64,000 nt of DNA from Sva-07 sp963747375 (GTDB taxonomy: Bacteria > Actinomycetota > Acidimicrobiia > Acidimicrobiales > Ilumatobacteraceae): NCBI GenBank assembly GCA_963747375.1, contig CAVVFL010000022.1, positions 558,001 through 622,000 of the forward strand, read 5' to 3'. Below the pieces are notes generated by a model that worked only from the letters and a program-made list of their open reading frames with translations, did not search any database and was not told where the DNA came from. Each line of letters opens with the position of its first letter. Position 1 is the first letter of the stretch. The translations under genes and the position numbers were made by a program. Of this stretch, positions 38,211 through 47,504 are shown one piece after another.

Positions 38211-39261
38211 GATCCACCCGCGGTGATGTCGGTGAAGTCGCCGATGAAGATGGCCAGCGCCGTGGCGACGCAGATCGCCGAGATCAGCCAGAACCGGATG
38301 ATGACCGTGGTCTCGGGCCACCCGATGAGTTCGAAGTGATGGTGGACGGGCGACATGCGGAACAGCCGCTTCTTGCGGCCCGACGCCTTGAACACGCCCA
38401 TCTGGATCGCGACCGAGCCGGCCTCCATGACGTTGATGCCGCAGATCAGCACGAGCAACAGCGTGGTGTTCAGGGTCAGCGCACAAAATGCCAGCGCCGC
38501 GCCGATCGCCAGGGCACCGACGTCGCCCATGATGATCCGCGCGGGTGCCGCGTTCCACCACAGGAATCCCAGACAGCCACCGGCGAACGCGGCGGCGAAC
38601 ACGCCCATGTCGAGTGGGTTGACGACCGTGCCGTAGATGTCGGGGTTGCGGAACGCCCAGTAGGCGATGATCGTGAACGCCGCGAAGCCCATCAGTGCCG
38701 AGCCCGAGGCGAGCCCGTCGAGCCCGTCGGTGACGTTGACCGCATTCGTCGTCGCCCAGATGATCATGCCCGCCCAGAGGACCCAGACCGCCGTTGGCAC
38801 CTCGAGGCCGACCGACCCGCGGGTGACGTTGATCGTTTCCGAGATACCGGTCGCGACGACGAGCCACCACGCCATGAGGATGCTGGCGATCATCGTGATG
38901 TAGTTCTTCTGCTTCCAGAAGATGCCACGGTTGTGACGCTTGCGCACCTTGATGAAGTCGTCGAGGAACCCCATCAGGGCCATGAACAGCACGCCGATCC
39001 ACACGATCAACGTCTGGTCGGAGAAGGCGAGTCCCGCGCGCGAGCGTGAGCGATCAGCCAGCCGATGAACGCCGCAACGACGATGGCGATGCCGCCCATC
39101 GTCGGCGTGCCCTGCTTGTGCATGTGGTGTTCGGGTCCGTGGTCCTCCTTGCCGAGGATCGGCTGACCCTGGCCATGCGTGCGGAAGAAGACGATCAGCC
39201 ATCGGGTACCGAACAGCGACACCAGCATGGCGCTGGCACCGGCGAGCATGATGGCGATCAC
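38207..39261 (-). CDS. mraY: Phospho-MurNAc-pentapeptide transferase MraY (one frame break)
   Basis: Integral membrane enzyme making lipid I from undecaprenyl phosphate; about 350 residues with roughly ten helices. Motifs: KQGTPTMGGIAIVVAAFIG, the Asp pair FLDDFIKVRKRHNRG, ATTNAVNVTDGLDGLASG, IIMGDVGALAIGAALAF and the HHH loop MSPVHHHFELIGWPE. GTG 39261 overlaps the murE stop as GTGA. The frame breaks near 39030-39050, between WLIAHARA and GLAFSDQTL. murE and mraY abut directly, leaving no room for murF. Confidence 0.93.
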
Positions 39262-40686
39262 GCGAGCGCCTCCACGATCTCGGCGGCGACCTGCACGTCG
39301 TCGAAGTCGACCGTGCGGTCGGCGTACTCCTGGGTGCGCTCGTGTCCCTTCCCGGCGATCACGACGACATCACCTGCCTGGGCGGACTCGAGGGCGGTAC
39401 GGATGGCCGAGCGTCGGTCGAGGTCACTCACGACTCGGGCACGGTACTCGGATCCGACCCCACCGATGATGTCATCGATGATCGCTGTCGGGTCCTCGCC
39501 GCGCGGGTTGTCGGAGGTCACGACGACCCGATCGGCGAGTTCCGCGGCGACCCGACCCATCTCCGGACGCTTCGGCCGATCACGGTCTCCGCCGCAGCCG
39601 AACACCACGATGACCGAGTGCCCGACTGCGACCGCTCGCGCCGAGGTCAGCACCTCTTCGAGGCCGTCGGGTGTGTGCGCATAGTCGACCACGATCGTCA
39701 GGCCGAGACGTTCCGCGGCCGGCGACCTGACCAGCTGGAATCGGCCGGGGACCGCCGCCACCGTTCGCAGCGCGTCCGCCGCGACGGCCGGCGCGACACC
39801 GAGTTCGACTGCCGTCGTCAGCGCGATCAGCGAGTTGGACACGTTGAAGCGGCCCCCGATGGGCACCTCGACGTCGAGGCCCTTCCAGCGATACCGGTGC
39901 GATGCAGCGTCGACGTGCACGTCGCTGACCTCGCCGGTCGACACCGCGACGACCCGGAACTCCGAGTCGTTCGAGCCGACCGCGTCCGCCAGCAGGCGGC
40001 CGTGGGGATCGTCCACGTTGATCACGCCGAGCGATGCGAAGTCGGGCGAGAACAGCCGTGCCTTCGCCCGGAAGTACTCCTCCTGCGAGCCGTGGAGATC
40101 GAGATGATCGTGGCCGAGGTTGGTGAACACGACGGCGTCGAACTCGGTGCCGTCGACCCGGTGGAGTGCGAGAGCGTGTGACGACACCTCGAGCACCGCG
40201 ACGTCACGGCCGTCCTCGAGGAAGGCCGCGCAGCGTTCGTTGCAGATCCGCTGCCTCGGGGGTGGTCCGCGGACCGTGGAGCGTGCCGACGACCCCGGTG
40301 GTCCGCCCGCTCCCGTTGAAGATCGCCTCCAGGAACTGCGCCGTGGTGGTCTTGCCGTTCGTCCCGGTGATCCCGACGGTCGTGAGCGAGCGACTCGGAT
40401 GCCCGGCCAACATCGCGGCGATGGGCCCGACGCGAACCCGGGTGTCGTCGACCACGATCTGGGCGATCTCCGCCGGCACATCGACGAGGTGGTCCACCAA
40501 CAGCGCGACGGCGCCATCGCTGACGGCCCTGCCCGCGAAGTCGTGCCCGTCGAACGACTGGCCCCGCAGGCACACGTACAACGAGCCCGGCCCGACCCGT
40601 CGCGAGTCGTCGACGACGTCGGTGACCACGAGTCCCGTGAGGAGCAGGTCCTCGAGCTGTCGGATGCCGGTGGCGTCACCGACCAC
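39258..40686 (-). CDS. murE: UDP-MurNAc-tripeptide synthetase MurE, meso-diaminopimelate type (one frame break)
   Basis: Ligase adding the third stem residue, about 475 residues. N-terminal domain SLYVCLRGQSFDGHDFAGRA, ATP loop TTVGITGTNGKTTTAQFLEA, TTPEAADLQRTL, then after the break VLEVSSHALALHRVDGTEFD, AVVFTNLGHDHLDLHGSQEE and VDYAHTPDGLEEVL. The specificity loop reads VTSDNPRGEDP: DNPR marks meso-diaminopimelate rather than lysine. The break is near 40215-40235. GTG 40686 is one base after the ftsI stop. Confidence 0.93.
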
Positions 40687-40687
40687 G

Positions 40688-42684
40688 TCAGCCGGCCTCG
40701 CAGTTGGGTGCGCCGGGGTTCGGTGCGATGCCCAGCTCGTGGATCAGCGTCGGCACGAGTTCGGCGAAGACCGGCGCGGCCGCGGTTCCGCCGAAGCGAT
40801 CGTCGGTGCCGGCAGGGGGCTCGTCGACCGACACGAGCACCGTCACCTGCGGATCGTCGGCCGGGAAGAAGCCGACGAAGCTCGCGTAGTAGATGCGATC
40901 GCCGTTGTCGTCGAAGTAGGTGCCGTTGTCGGCCACCTTGAACGCCGTGCCCGTCTTGCCGGCGATCGAGAGCCCGTCGACCTGCGCCCGTGTGGCGGTG
41001 CCGCTGCACACCACGTTGCGCATCATCTCGGTCGTCAGTGCGGCCGCCTGATCGGACACGACGCGATGTTCCGGTGATGGCGGGGTGTCGGTGATCGACC
41101 CGTCGGGTCCGACCGTCGCCTTGACCAGTTTCGGTGCGACGTACACGCCGCCGTTGGCGATCGTGTTGATCGCCGCCACGAGCTGCAACGACGTACTGGC
41201 GACGCCCTGTCCGTAGGCGACGGTCACTCGTTCCGAGCCCCACAGTTCGTCGGCCTCCTTGAGGATGCCGGTCGACTCTCCGGGGAAGTCGAGCGCAGTC
41301 TTCTGGCCGAGTCCGAATGCCGCCATGTAGTCACGGTGGCGCCACCGACCCATTTCCTGCTGCACCATGATCGTGCCGATGTTCGACGACTCGGTGAGGA
41401 TCTGCGCCACCGAGAGCCACTCGTCCGGGTGCTGGTGCGAGTCCGTCAACAGGTCGTCGTAGTACTGCTTGCGCCACGGCACGAGAAAGGTGGACTCGGG
41501 TGTGACGAGCCCGTCGCTGAGTGCACCGGCAACCGTGATGACCTTGGCCACCGATCCCGGCTCGTAGGCGTCGACGGCGGCGAAGTTGCCGGACGTGACT
41601 TCGTAGGCCCCGTTCTCGTCGTTCTGGCGAACCGATGCCATCGAGTAGATCTCGCCGGTGTCGGTGTCGACGACGATCGCCGTCGCACCGCGTGCACCGA
41701 TCTCGGACACCTTCTCGAGCAGCACCTGCTCGGTCGAGTACTGGATCGACCGGTCGAGGGTGAGCACGAGATCATTGCCCGACACGGGCTGCGTCGTGAC
41801 CGTTTCCGAACCGGGGATCGAGCGACCGTTGGGCGCCACCTCACGACGCAACTGGCCCGACGGTTCCGGTGAGGATGCCGTCGTACTGCAGTTCCAGCCC
41901 GGAGATCCCGACCCCGTCGATGTTGGTGCTGCCGATGATGCTTCGGCCGGTGTCGCCCCCGGGCATCTCGCGGCGGCTCTCGCGGTCGACATTGACCCCT
42001 GCGAGACGCATCGCCGAGATCTGGTCTCCCACATCGGCATCGGCCTGGCGCTGGACGAACACGAACCCGCGGTCCTTGTTGGCGACCTCGGTGAGCAACT
42101 CGTTGACCTTGTCGTCGGACAACCCGAGGAGGTCGTCGAGTGTCTGCACGGTTGCCGGACCGTTCTCGATGAGCTTGGGGTTGATCGACACGGTGACCGC
42201 CGGGACCGACATGGCGAGTTCGTTGCCGTACCGATCGAAGACCGTTCCGCGTTGGCCGGGCAGCTCGACCGAGCGGGTCCACTGATCGGTCGCCGCCGAC
42301 CGGAGGGATTCGGCCTCGGTGGTCTGGAGGAAGGCCACCCGTACGACGATGCCCAGCATGATCGCCGTCACGACGACGAGCGCAAGGATCAGCCGACGAC
42401 GCGGGGACCCGACGCGGAACCGGGAGCGCCGGCGTGGCTGGGGGGCTCGCACACGGCGTCGCATCGGGCGCCGGCGGTCGCTGCGTCGGCTTGCGATGGC
42501 CGGCCGCGCGCCGTCGCTGTGTGGCGATCTCTGCGTCCTTGGTCGCCGGCTTCGATGTCCGGCGTGCCGGGGTCGCACGCTGTGTCGTGCTCGAGCCTGC
42601 ACGTCGTGACGAGTCCCGAGACGTCGGTGCGACGCCGTGGCGACGTTGTCCGGTGGTTCCGTGGGTGCGTGTCGTCGGTTTCAC
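40688..42684 (-). CDS. ftsI: Septal transpeptidase FtsI/PBP3 (two frame breaks)
   Basis: Class B penicillin-binding protein, about 665 residues. A Thr/Arg/Pro-rich cytoplasmic leader is followed by one membrane helix (RLILALVVVTAIMLGIVVRV), the dimerisation/pedestal domain (PGQRGTVFDRYGNELAMSVP) and the transpeptidase domain: catalytic Ser in YEPGSVAKVITVAG (S-x2-K), TESSNIGTIM (SxN) and LSIAGKTGTAFK (KTG). GTG 42684 overlaps the ftsL stop as GTGA. From there a leader frame (KPTTRTHGTTGQRRH) runs to a break between about 42440 and 42600; a second break lies near 41855-41880, between GILTGTVG and QLRREVAPNG. No PASTA domain. Confidence 0.92.
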
Positions 42685-43187
42685 GGCAGCCGCTCCGTGA
42701 CGGACTTCACGGCACGGAACTGATCGAGTGGATCGGTGTCGATGGTGATCTGGACGGCCCGGTCGTCGATGACCCCGGCTGCAGCGATCTGCGCCGCGAG
42801 CAGCTGCGGGCTCACGTCGATGAATTCGGTGGCATCGCCACGCCGCATGCCGAGCTCCCCTGCGGCACTCGCGAGTCGAACCGGCGAGCGCAACTCGGCG
42901 CGTTCGTAGCGGAGCTCGTCGAAGCGCTCGCGCTCGGCCGCAACCGAGCGCTCCAGTCGATCGATGCGCAGCTGGCGTCCGGCCAACTGGGTGTGGAAGA
43001 CCGCAGCTCCGAGCAGGCCCAGGAACACGACCGTCCAGGCCACCACGGCGAGAAATGCGGGCCAACGCCGACGCTGTTCGACGACCGCGAGTTCGGGTCG
43101 AGCGGCCGTCCGGGCCTTTCGACGCGCCGAGACCCGTCGCTTGCCGATCGGCTCGACGTCGCGCAACAGCGGGATCGCAGCCATCAT
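42681..43187 (-). CDS. ftsL: Cell division protein FtsL-like
   Basis: A 168-residue small bitopic protein. A basic cytoplasmic segment (VEPIGKRRVSARRKARTAAR) is followed by one helix (AFLAVVAWTVVFLGLLGAAV), a coiled coil (LRIDRLERSVAAERERFDEL) and an extracytoplasmic tail. Sequence conservation of FtsL is low; the call rests on topology and on its place between rsmH and ftsI. The ATG overlaps the rsmH stop as ATGA. Confidence 0.87.
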   Translation of the reverse strand: MMAAIPLLRDVEPIGKRRVSARRKARTAARPELAVVEQRRRWPAFLAVVAWTVVFLGLLGAAVFHTQLAGRQLRIDRLERSVAAERERFDELRYERAELRSPVRLASAAGELGMRRGDATEFIDVSPQLLAAQIAAAGVIDDRAVQITIDTDPLDQFRAVKSVTERLP

Positions 43188-44194
43188 TCGCCTCCGTCGC
43201 GCCCGGTGTCGGATTGGGTGTCGGACGGCGTGTCGGCAACGGGCATGCCATCGCTCTTGCGGGTGGCGACGATGCGTTCGACGACCCGCAGGCGAGCCGA
43301 GGCCGCGCGACGGTTGTCGGCCTGTTCTGCGGCACTGGGCTTCTTCGGGATGCCCCGAACGATGCGAACGGTCTGGATCGCGCCGCACACGCACGGCAGG
43401 TCATCGGGACAGTCGCAGGCGCCCGACGCCGTGGCGAAGCGCTCCTTGACGATGCGGTCCTCGCCCGAGTGGTACGACAGCACGGCGATACGCCCGCCGG
43501 GACGGGTTGCCTCGACCGCTGCGTCGAGCGCGTCGGGGAGCACGCCGAGCTCGTCGTTGACCTCGATGCGGATGGCCTGGAATGTCCGCTTGGCGGGGTG
43601 GCCACCGGTACGCCGGGCGGCGGCGGGGATCGCCGTGGTGACCACCGCGGCGAGTTCGGTCGTCGACTGGATCGGTCGGGCGGCGCAGATCGCGCGGGCG
43701 ATGCGGTCGGCGAACCGTTCGTCGCCGTAGCGGCGGATCACCCGGGCGAGATCGCGCTCGGAGTAGCCGTTCACCACGTCGGCGGCCGACCACGTCTGGT
43801 CGGCGTCCATGCGCATGTCGAGCGGGCCGTCGTGTCGGTACGAGAACCCTCGATCGCCGCGATCGAGCTGCGGCGATGACACCCCGAGATCGAACAGTGC
43901 GCCGCTGATGGCGTCGATGCGGTGCTCGGCGAGTGCCGCAGCGATGTGGTCGAAACGGCGCCGACTCGTACGGACCCGGTCGCCGTACGGAGCGAGCGCC
44001 TCGGTTGCGGCCTGCAGTGCGTCGGCGTCCTGGTCGATGCCGAGGACGTCGATGTCGTCGCGCGACTCGAGCAGCGCTGCGCTGTGGCCGCCGCCGCCGA
44101 GCGTGGCGTCCACGATGGTTCCGCCGGGAACGGTGGAGAACAGCTCGGTGATCTCGTCGCGCATCACCGGCTCGTGGTCGAACGCTTCACTCAT
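43184..44194 (-). CDS. rsmH: 16S rRNA (cytosine-1402-N4) methyltransferase
   Basis: A 336-residue SAM-dependent enzyme (MraW). SAM-binding loop IVDATLGGGGHSAALLESRD, catalytic and substrate motifs ALFDLGVSSPQLDRGDRGFS, DGPLDMRMD, GGHPAKRTFQAIRIEVNDEL and AVLSYHSGEDRIVKERF. A Cys-rich insertion (CDCPDDLPCVCG) matches other RsmH proteins. The ATG overlaps the mraZ stop as ATGA. The C-terminal 20 residues are a low-complexity Asp/Ser tail. Confidence 0.95.
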   Translation of the reverse strand: MSEAFDHEPVMRDEITELFSTVPGGTIVDATLGGGGHSAALLESRDDIDVLGIDQDADALQAATEALAPYGDRVRTSRRRFDHIAAALAEHRIDAISGALFDLGVSSPQLDRGDRGFSYRHDGPLDMRMDADQTWSAADVVNGYSERDLARVIRRYGDERFADRIARAICAARPIQSTTELAAVVTTAIPAAARRTGGHPAKRTFQAIRIEVNDELGVLPDALDAAVEATRPGGRIAVLSYHSGEDRIVKERFATASGACDCPDDLPCVCGAIQTVRIVRGIPKKPSAAEQADNRRAASARLRVVERIVATRKSDGMPVADTPSDTQSDTGRDGGE

Positions 44195-44601
44195 CCGCGG
44201 GCGATCTCGTGCTGTCCGGCGGCTTCGTTGGCCCGGTAGGCCTGGGGATCCCAGATCTCGATCTGGTCGAGGTACCCCAACACCACCACCGAAGCTTGCG
44301 GCTCGATGCCCGCATGCTGACGCAGCCGTGTATCGAGGGTGATGCGACCCTGTTTGTCGATCGTGGCCTGTGTTGCCGACGACGCGAAGGCCCTCAGCCG
44401 ATTGCGGCTGATCTCGCCCCGCTTGGCCTTGTCGACGAGTTCGGCCGCCTGCTCGTCGAACGACTCGACGCTGCGAACGCTGACGCAACCGTCGTCACCG
44501 AAGAAGAGATAGCACTGGTCGCCGAGTTCTCCCCGGTACGACGAGGGCAGTGCCACTCGTCCCCGTTCGTCGAGCTGTCGCTCGTAGACCCCGACAAACA
44601 C
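44191..44601 (-). CDS. mraZ: Transcriptional regulator MraZ
   Basis: A 136-residue protein with two SpoVT-AbrB folds; binds the dcw promoter. First repeat GVYERQLDERGRVALPSSYR, second repeat ATIDKQGRITLDTRLRQHAG; both carry the D-x-x-GR-x-x-LP-type core. GTG 44601 gives MFVGVYERQLDERGR, the family N-terminus, with a GA-rich ribosome binding site (GAGAGGG). In-frame extension upstream lies within the operator region and is rejected. Confidence 0.94.
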   Translation of the reverse strand: MFVGVYERQLDERGRVALPSSYRGELGDQCYLFFGDDGCVSVRSVESFDEQAAELVDKAKRGEISRNRLRAFASSATQATIDKQGRITLDTRLRQHAGIEPQASVVVLGYLDQIEIWDPQAYRANEAAGQHEIARG

Positions 44602-44673
44602 GCGCCGCGTCCCTCTCGCTTCCTGCCTGATTCCCCCGCGGCGGACCTGCCGTGCCGGGAACGCGGGAGTCCT

Positions 44674-44729
44674 CCCCAGCGATCCCCATTGTTCCCCCAA
44701 TTTCCCCCATTGTCAACCATTCTCCCCCA
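44674..44729 (-). promoter_or_regulatory. mraZ promoter overlapped by a phased array of MraZ boxes
   Basis: On the minus strand TTGACA (complement of 44711-44716), a 17-base spacer and AACAAT (complement of 44688-44693) form a sigma-70-like promoter about 87 bases upstream of mraZ. Five TGGGG boxes have their complements starting at 44674, 44684, 44695, 44705 and 44725, with a weaker TGGTT at 44715. They recur every 10 bases (one 11-base step) along the same helical face. MraZ is known to bind TGGGN direct repeats spaced by five bases, so this is most likely the autoregulatory operator of the division cluster. Confidence 0.8.
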
Positions 44730-44767
44730 TTTCTCCACCCGCATCCCACCCCGATCACCCCCAAAAC

Positions 44768-44822
44768 CCCGAAATTCGGAGTGAACGTGCCGCTGAGCGG
44801 CACGTTCACTCCGAATTTCGGG
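44768..44822 (-). terminator. Perfect 26-bp hairpin between the lipoate-ligase-like gene and mraZ
   Basis: Arms 44768-44793 and 44797-44822 are perfect reverse complements around a 3-base loop. Stem cores are CCCGAAATTCGG and GTGAACGTGCCGC. On the minus strand it starts 23 bases after the preceding gene's stop and is followed by GTTTTGG, giving a short T run. Most likely an intrinsic terminator insulating the dcw promoter from upstream read-through. A palindromic repeat element is the alternative. Confidence 0.75.
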
Positions 44823-44845
44823 TTGGTTCCGGGGATTTGGGCGGG

Positions 44846-45506
44846 TCAGAGCCGGGGGGCGAGGGCAGCGGGGATTTCGGCGGCGATGGCGCGGGAGACC
44901 GTGGCGACGGGTTGCAGGCCGGCGACCGGCGGACGGTGGGCCGGATCGAGCAGGTCGACGATCGCGGCAGGGTCGTACTCGCTGTACCAGCAGCACTGCA
45001 GTCGTGCGGCGTGTCGCGTCCGACGCTGACTGATGCCGACCAACTTTGCACCATCGAGCAGGACCTCGCCGGCGCCGAGACCGTCGAAGCACAGCAGCTT
45101 CGACCATCGGGTCGACACCATCGGGCCTTCGTGGACGGTCAGCGTCCGGTCGCCCAGCAGATCACCCAGCACGCTGGCAATGTGCCGACCGAGCCACACC
45201 ATCGGCGCATGAACGTCGTCGGCCCAGCCCGGCGAGCCGACCGGCACGATCACGTCGACCCAGGTCACCGCGCCCGGAACGAGCAGCACCGCTCCCCCGC
45301 CACTTCGCCGTCGGACCACCTCGACGCCGGCGCGCCGGCAGGCCTCGGCGGTCGACCACGTCCGCGGACTGCGTCGAGCCGAGTACGAGTGCGGGCGACG
45401 TGATGTCGTGCCACCAGACGTCGAGCGGTGCGGGATCGGGGACGACGCGACCGTGGAAGTCCGCCGCCGTCGATGCCGACCTCACCAGCCGGTACGAGCG
45501 ACCCAC
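44846..45506 (-). CDS. Lipoate/octanoate-protein ligase A family protein (one frame break)
   Basis: Biotin/lipoate A/B ligase-fold protein of about 220 residues. The N-terminal half has DVWWHDITSPALVLGSTQS and, after the break, VVRRRSGGGAVLLVPGAVTW (the RRxSGGGAV substrate-binding loop). The catalytic Lys lies in LLDGAKLVGISQRRTRHAAR. It probably attaches lipoyl, octanoyl or a similar group to acceptor domains; the exact substrate is uncertain. The frame breaks near 45320-45345. GTG 45506 starts MGRSYRLVRS, five bases after the HNH gene's stop. Confidence 0.82.
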
Positions 45507-45510
45507 GATG

Positions 45511-46008
45511 TCAGGAGGCGAGGGGAAGGTAGGGACGCCAGGTCTCGGGAACGCCGCTGACCGACACGACCACCCATGCCGTCGCCCGTGGTGCCCGGCA
45601 CGGCCGGGCGAGACGCATGCCCGCCTCGTCCGGAGTCCGATCCCGCTTGCCGAGATTGCACGGCCGACACGCTGCCGCCACGTTCTCCCAACTGTGCGGA
45701 CCGCCCTTCGACCGCGGCACGACATGGTCGATCGAGTCGGCCCGGTCGCCGCAGTACTGGCACCGATAGTCGTCGCGGGCGAAGATCGCTCGCCTCGACA
45801 TGGCGGCTCTCCTCACGTACGGCACCTTCACCATGTATCGCAGGCGGATCACCGACGGACACGGCATGCAGAGATGTTCCGAGTGCAGGACATCACCGGT
45901 GCCCTCGAGGACCTCGGCCTTCTCCGCCAGGACCAGACAGGTGGCGCGGTGCGACGACACGATGCTGAGCGGCTCGAAACTCGCGTTGAGGACGAGCGCA
46001 CTCAACAC
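45511..46008 (-). CDS. HNH endonuclease domain protein
   Basis: A 165-residue protein of the actinobacterial HNH family. N-terminus MLSALVLNASFEPLSIVSSH, then the zinc-binding HNH fold: DYRCQYCGDRADSIDHVVPR (CxxC and the DH of the first His) and SKGGPHSWENVAAACRPCNL (Asn and second CxxC). These are common housekeeping-type genes of unknown biological role, not linked here to any mobile element. Five bases separate it from the small gene upstream. Confidence 0.87.
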   Translation of the reverse strand: MLSALVLNASFEPLSIVSSHRATCLVLAEKAEVLEGTGDVLHSEHLCMPCPSVIRLRYMVKVPYVRRAAMSRRAIFARDDYRCQYCGDRADSIDHVVPRSKGGPHSWENVAAACRPCNLGKRDRTPDEAGMRLARPCRAPRATAWVVVSVSGVPETWRPYLPLAS

Positions 46009-46012
46009 GGAC

Positions 46013-46255
46013 TCACGTCCCGAGTCGTTGCCAGTCGCGGCACCATCGCAGATAGTTCAGCACATCATCGGGCGCAGGGCGATGCGAGGTTTCCCCGTAC
46101 TGGGTGAGCAGACGGAAGCCGAGGTACGAGCGAGACGGCACCGGCAGGTACGGCGCCCGCGTCCACCACCGGTTCGGCACGAGTCGCCATCCCTGCCTGA
46201 CAGCGGTCGGCCACAGCCGCGGATGGGCAGCCACGACTGCGGCGACGCGAATCAT
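46013..46255 (-). CDS. Small hypothetical protein
   Basis: An 80-residue basic, Trp/Arg-rich protein starting MIRVAAVVAAHPRLWPTAVR. It then reads WRLVPNRWWTRAPYLPVPSR and YLGFRLLTQYGE, with a C-terminal helix VLNYLRWCRDWQRL. No signal peptide and no known motif. Tight spacing (2 bases after the acyl-CoA dehydrogenase stop, 4 before the HNH gene) supports it as a translated gene. Function unknown. Confidence 0.7.
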   Translation of the reverse strand: MIRVAAVVAAHPRLWPTAVRQGWRLVPNRWWTRAPYLPVPSRSYLGFRLLTQYGETSHRPAPDDVLNYLRWCRDWQRLGT

Positions 46256-46257
46256 GC

Positions 46258-47484
46258 TCAGGCCGGCTTGGGTTCCTTCGGGAGTTGCAGAATCATCTCG
46301 CCGATGATGTTGCGCTGGATCTGCGACGATCCGGCATAGATGGTCCCGGCTCGCGCGTTGAGGAACGTCCCCACCCACGACGCCGACGAATTCGCCGCAC
46401 CCGGATCGTCGGTCTGGAATGCCGAGGAGGGCGGACGGCCCTCGGTGAACAAGCCGTCGGCGCCGAGGATGTCGACGGCGAGTTCGGTCACCTTCAGGTG
46501 GTATTCGCTCCAGTACAGCTTCGAGATCGCACCGTCGGGGCCCGGATGATGGCCGGCGAGGAACTGCGTCAGCGTGCGCTGGCCGAGGAACTTCATGATC
46601 TGCACCTTCGAGTAGCACCAGGCCAACCGCTGACGGATCACCGGATCGTCGGCGACACCGCGTTCGCGTGCGAGTTCGAACAGCCGGTCGAGCTCGGCCT
46701 GGTAGCGGATCGGACCCGTGGCAGCGGCCTCACCGCGCTCGAACCCGAGCAGCGACATCGCAACGGCCCAGCCGTTGTTGACGCCACCGACCACGTTCTC
46801 CTTCGGGCACCGCGCATCGGTGTAGAAGACCTCGTTGAACTCGCTGTCGCCGGAGATCATCTTGATCGGGCGAACCTCGATACCCGGCTGATCCATCGGC
46901 ACGAGCAGGAACGAGATGCCCTTGTGCTTCGGGGAATCGGGATCGGTTCGAGCCAGCGTGAAGATGTGGTCGGCGAGATGGCCGGCCGAGGTCCAGATCT
47001 TCTGACCGTTGAGCACCCACTCGTCGCCGTCGAGTTCGGCCCGCAGACCGACATTGCCGAGGTCGGAGCCTGCGTTCGGTTCCGAGTACCCCTGACACCA
47101 GCGGTCCTCACCCGAGAGGATGCGCGGGATGTAGTGCGCCTTCTGCTCCTCGGAGCCCCACATGAGCAGGGTGTTGCCCAGCATCTGGATGCCGAACACG
47201 TCGTTCGGTCCGCCGCTCGGAACCCCGGCCTTGGTGAACTCCTCGGCGAGGATGACCTGCTCGGTCGCGCTCAGCCCGGCGCCGCCGTATTCCTGCGGCC
47301 AGCCGGGAGCCAGATAGTTGGCCTCGTAGAGCGTCTTGCGCCACTCGGTCACGAAGGCGTCGATTGCATCACCCTCGAGGGCGCCGAGCCCGTGCCAGTT
47401 CGACGGAAGCTTCTCGGCGAGGAACGCCTGGACTTTCTCGCGGTAGGCCTCGGCCTCGTCGCTGTAGGTCGGTTGCATGTCCAT
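46258..47484 (-). CDS. Acyl-CoA dehydrogenase
   Basis: A 408-residue FAD enzyme oxidising acyl-CoA to enoyl-CoA. N-terminal helical domain, then WCQGYSEPNAGSDLGNVGLR (FAD/substrate loop), LNGQKIWTSAGHLADHIFTL and the C-terminal domain ending GTIYAGSSQIQRNIIGEMIL, which is the ACAD signature 2 region. It resembles the steroid/long-chain FadE branch rather than short-chain enzymes. ATG 47484 (MDMQPTYSDEAEAY) chosen; ATG 47478 also fits. No partner beta-oxidation genes are adjacent. Confidence 0.9.
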   Translation of the reverse strand: MDMQPTYSDEAEAYREKVQAFLAEKLPSNWHGLGALEGDAIDAFVTEWRKTLYEANYLAPGWPQEYGGAGLSATEQVILAEEFTKAGVPSGGPNDVFGIQMLGNTLLMWGSEEQKAHYIPRILSGEDRWCQGYSEPNAGSDLGNVGLRAELDGDEWVLNGQKIWTSAGHLADHIFTLARTDPDSPKHKGISFLLVPMDQPGIEVRPIKMISGDSEFNEVFYTDARCPKENVVGGVNNGWAVAMSLLGFERGEAAATGPIRYQAELDRLFELARERGVADDPVIRQRLAWCYSKVQIMKFLGQRTLTQFLAGHHPGPDGAISKLYWSEYHLKVTELAVDILGADGLFTEGRPPSSAFQTDDPGAANSSASWVGTFLNARAGTIYAGSSQIQRNIIGEMILQLPKEPKPA

Positions 47485-47504
47485 CGACACTACTCGGGAA
47501 CGAT

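Noticed and set aside
35610..39002. A single 1130-residue reading frame spanning ftsW, murD and mraY
   Set aside because: It starts in a frame unrelated to MraY, crosses only part of MurD correctly and then enters FtsW. Separate starts with GTGA/16-base overlaps exist for each gene, and the merge is caused by the frame breaks near 39040 and 37405.
40688..42684. Programmed frameshifting in ftsI, murE, murD or dinB
   Set aside because: No consistent slippery heptamer or downstream structure is seen, the breaks differ in direction and location, and they affect unrelated genes across the window.
45511..46008. HNH gene as part of a mobile intron, intein or restriction system
   Set aside because: No methylase, recombinase, repeats or host-gene interruption nearby; the protein matches a common chromosomal HNH family and is tightly packed with housekeeping genes.
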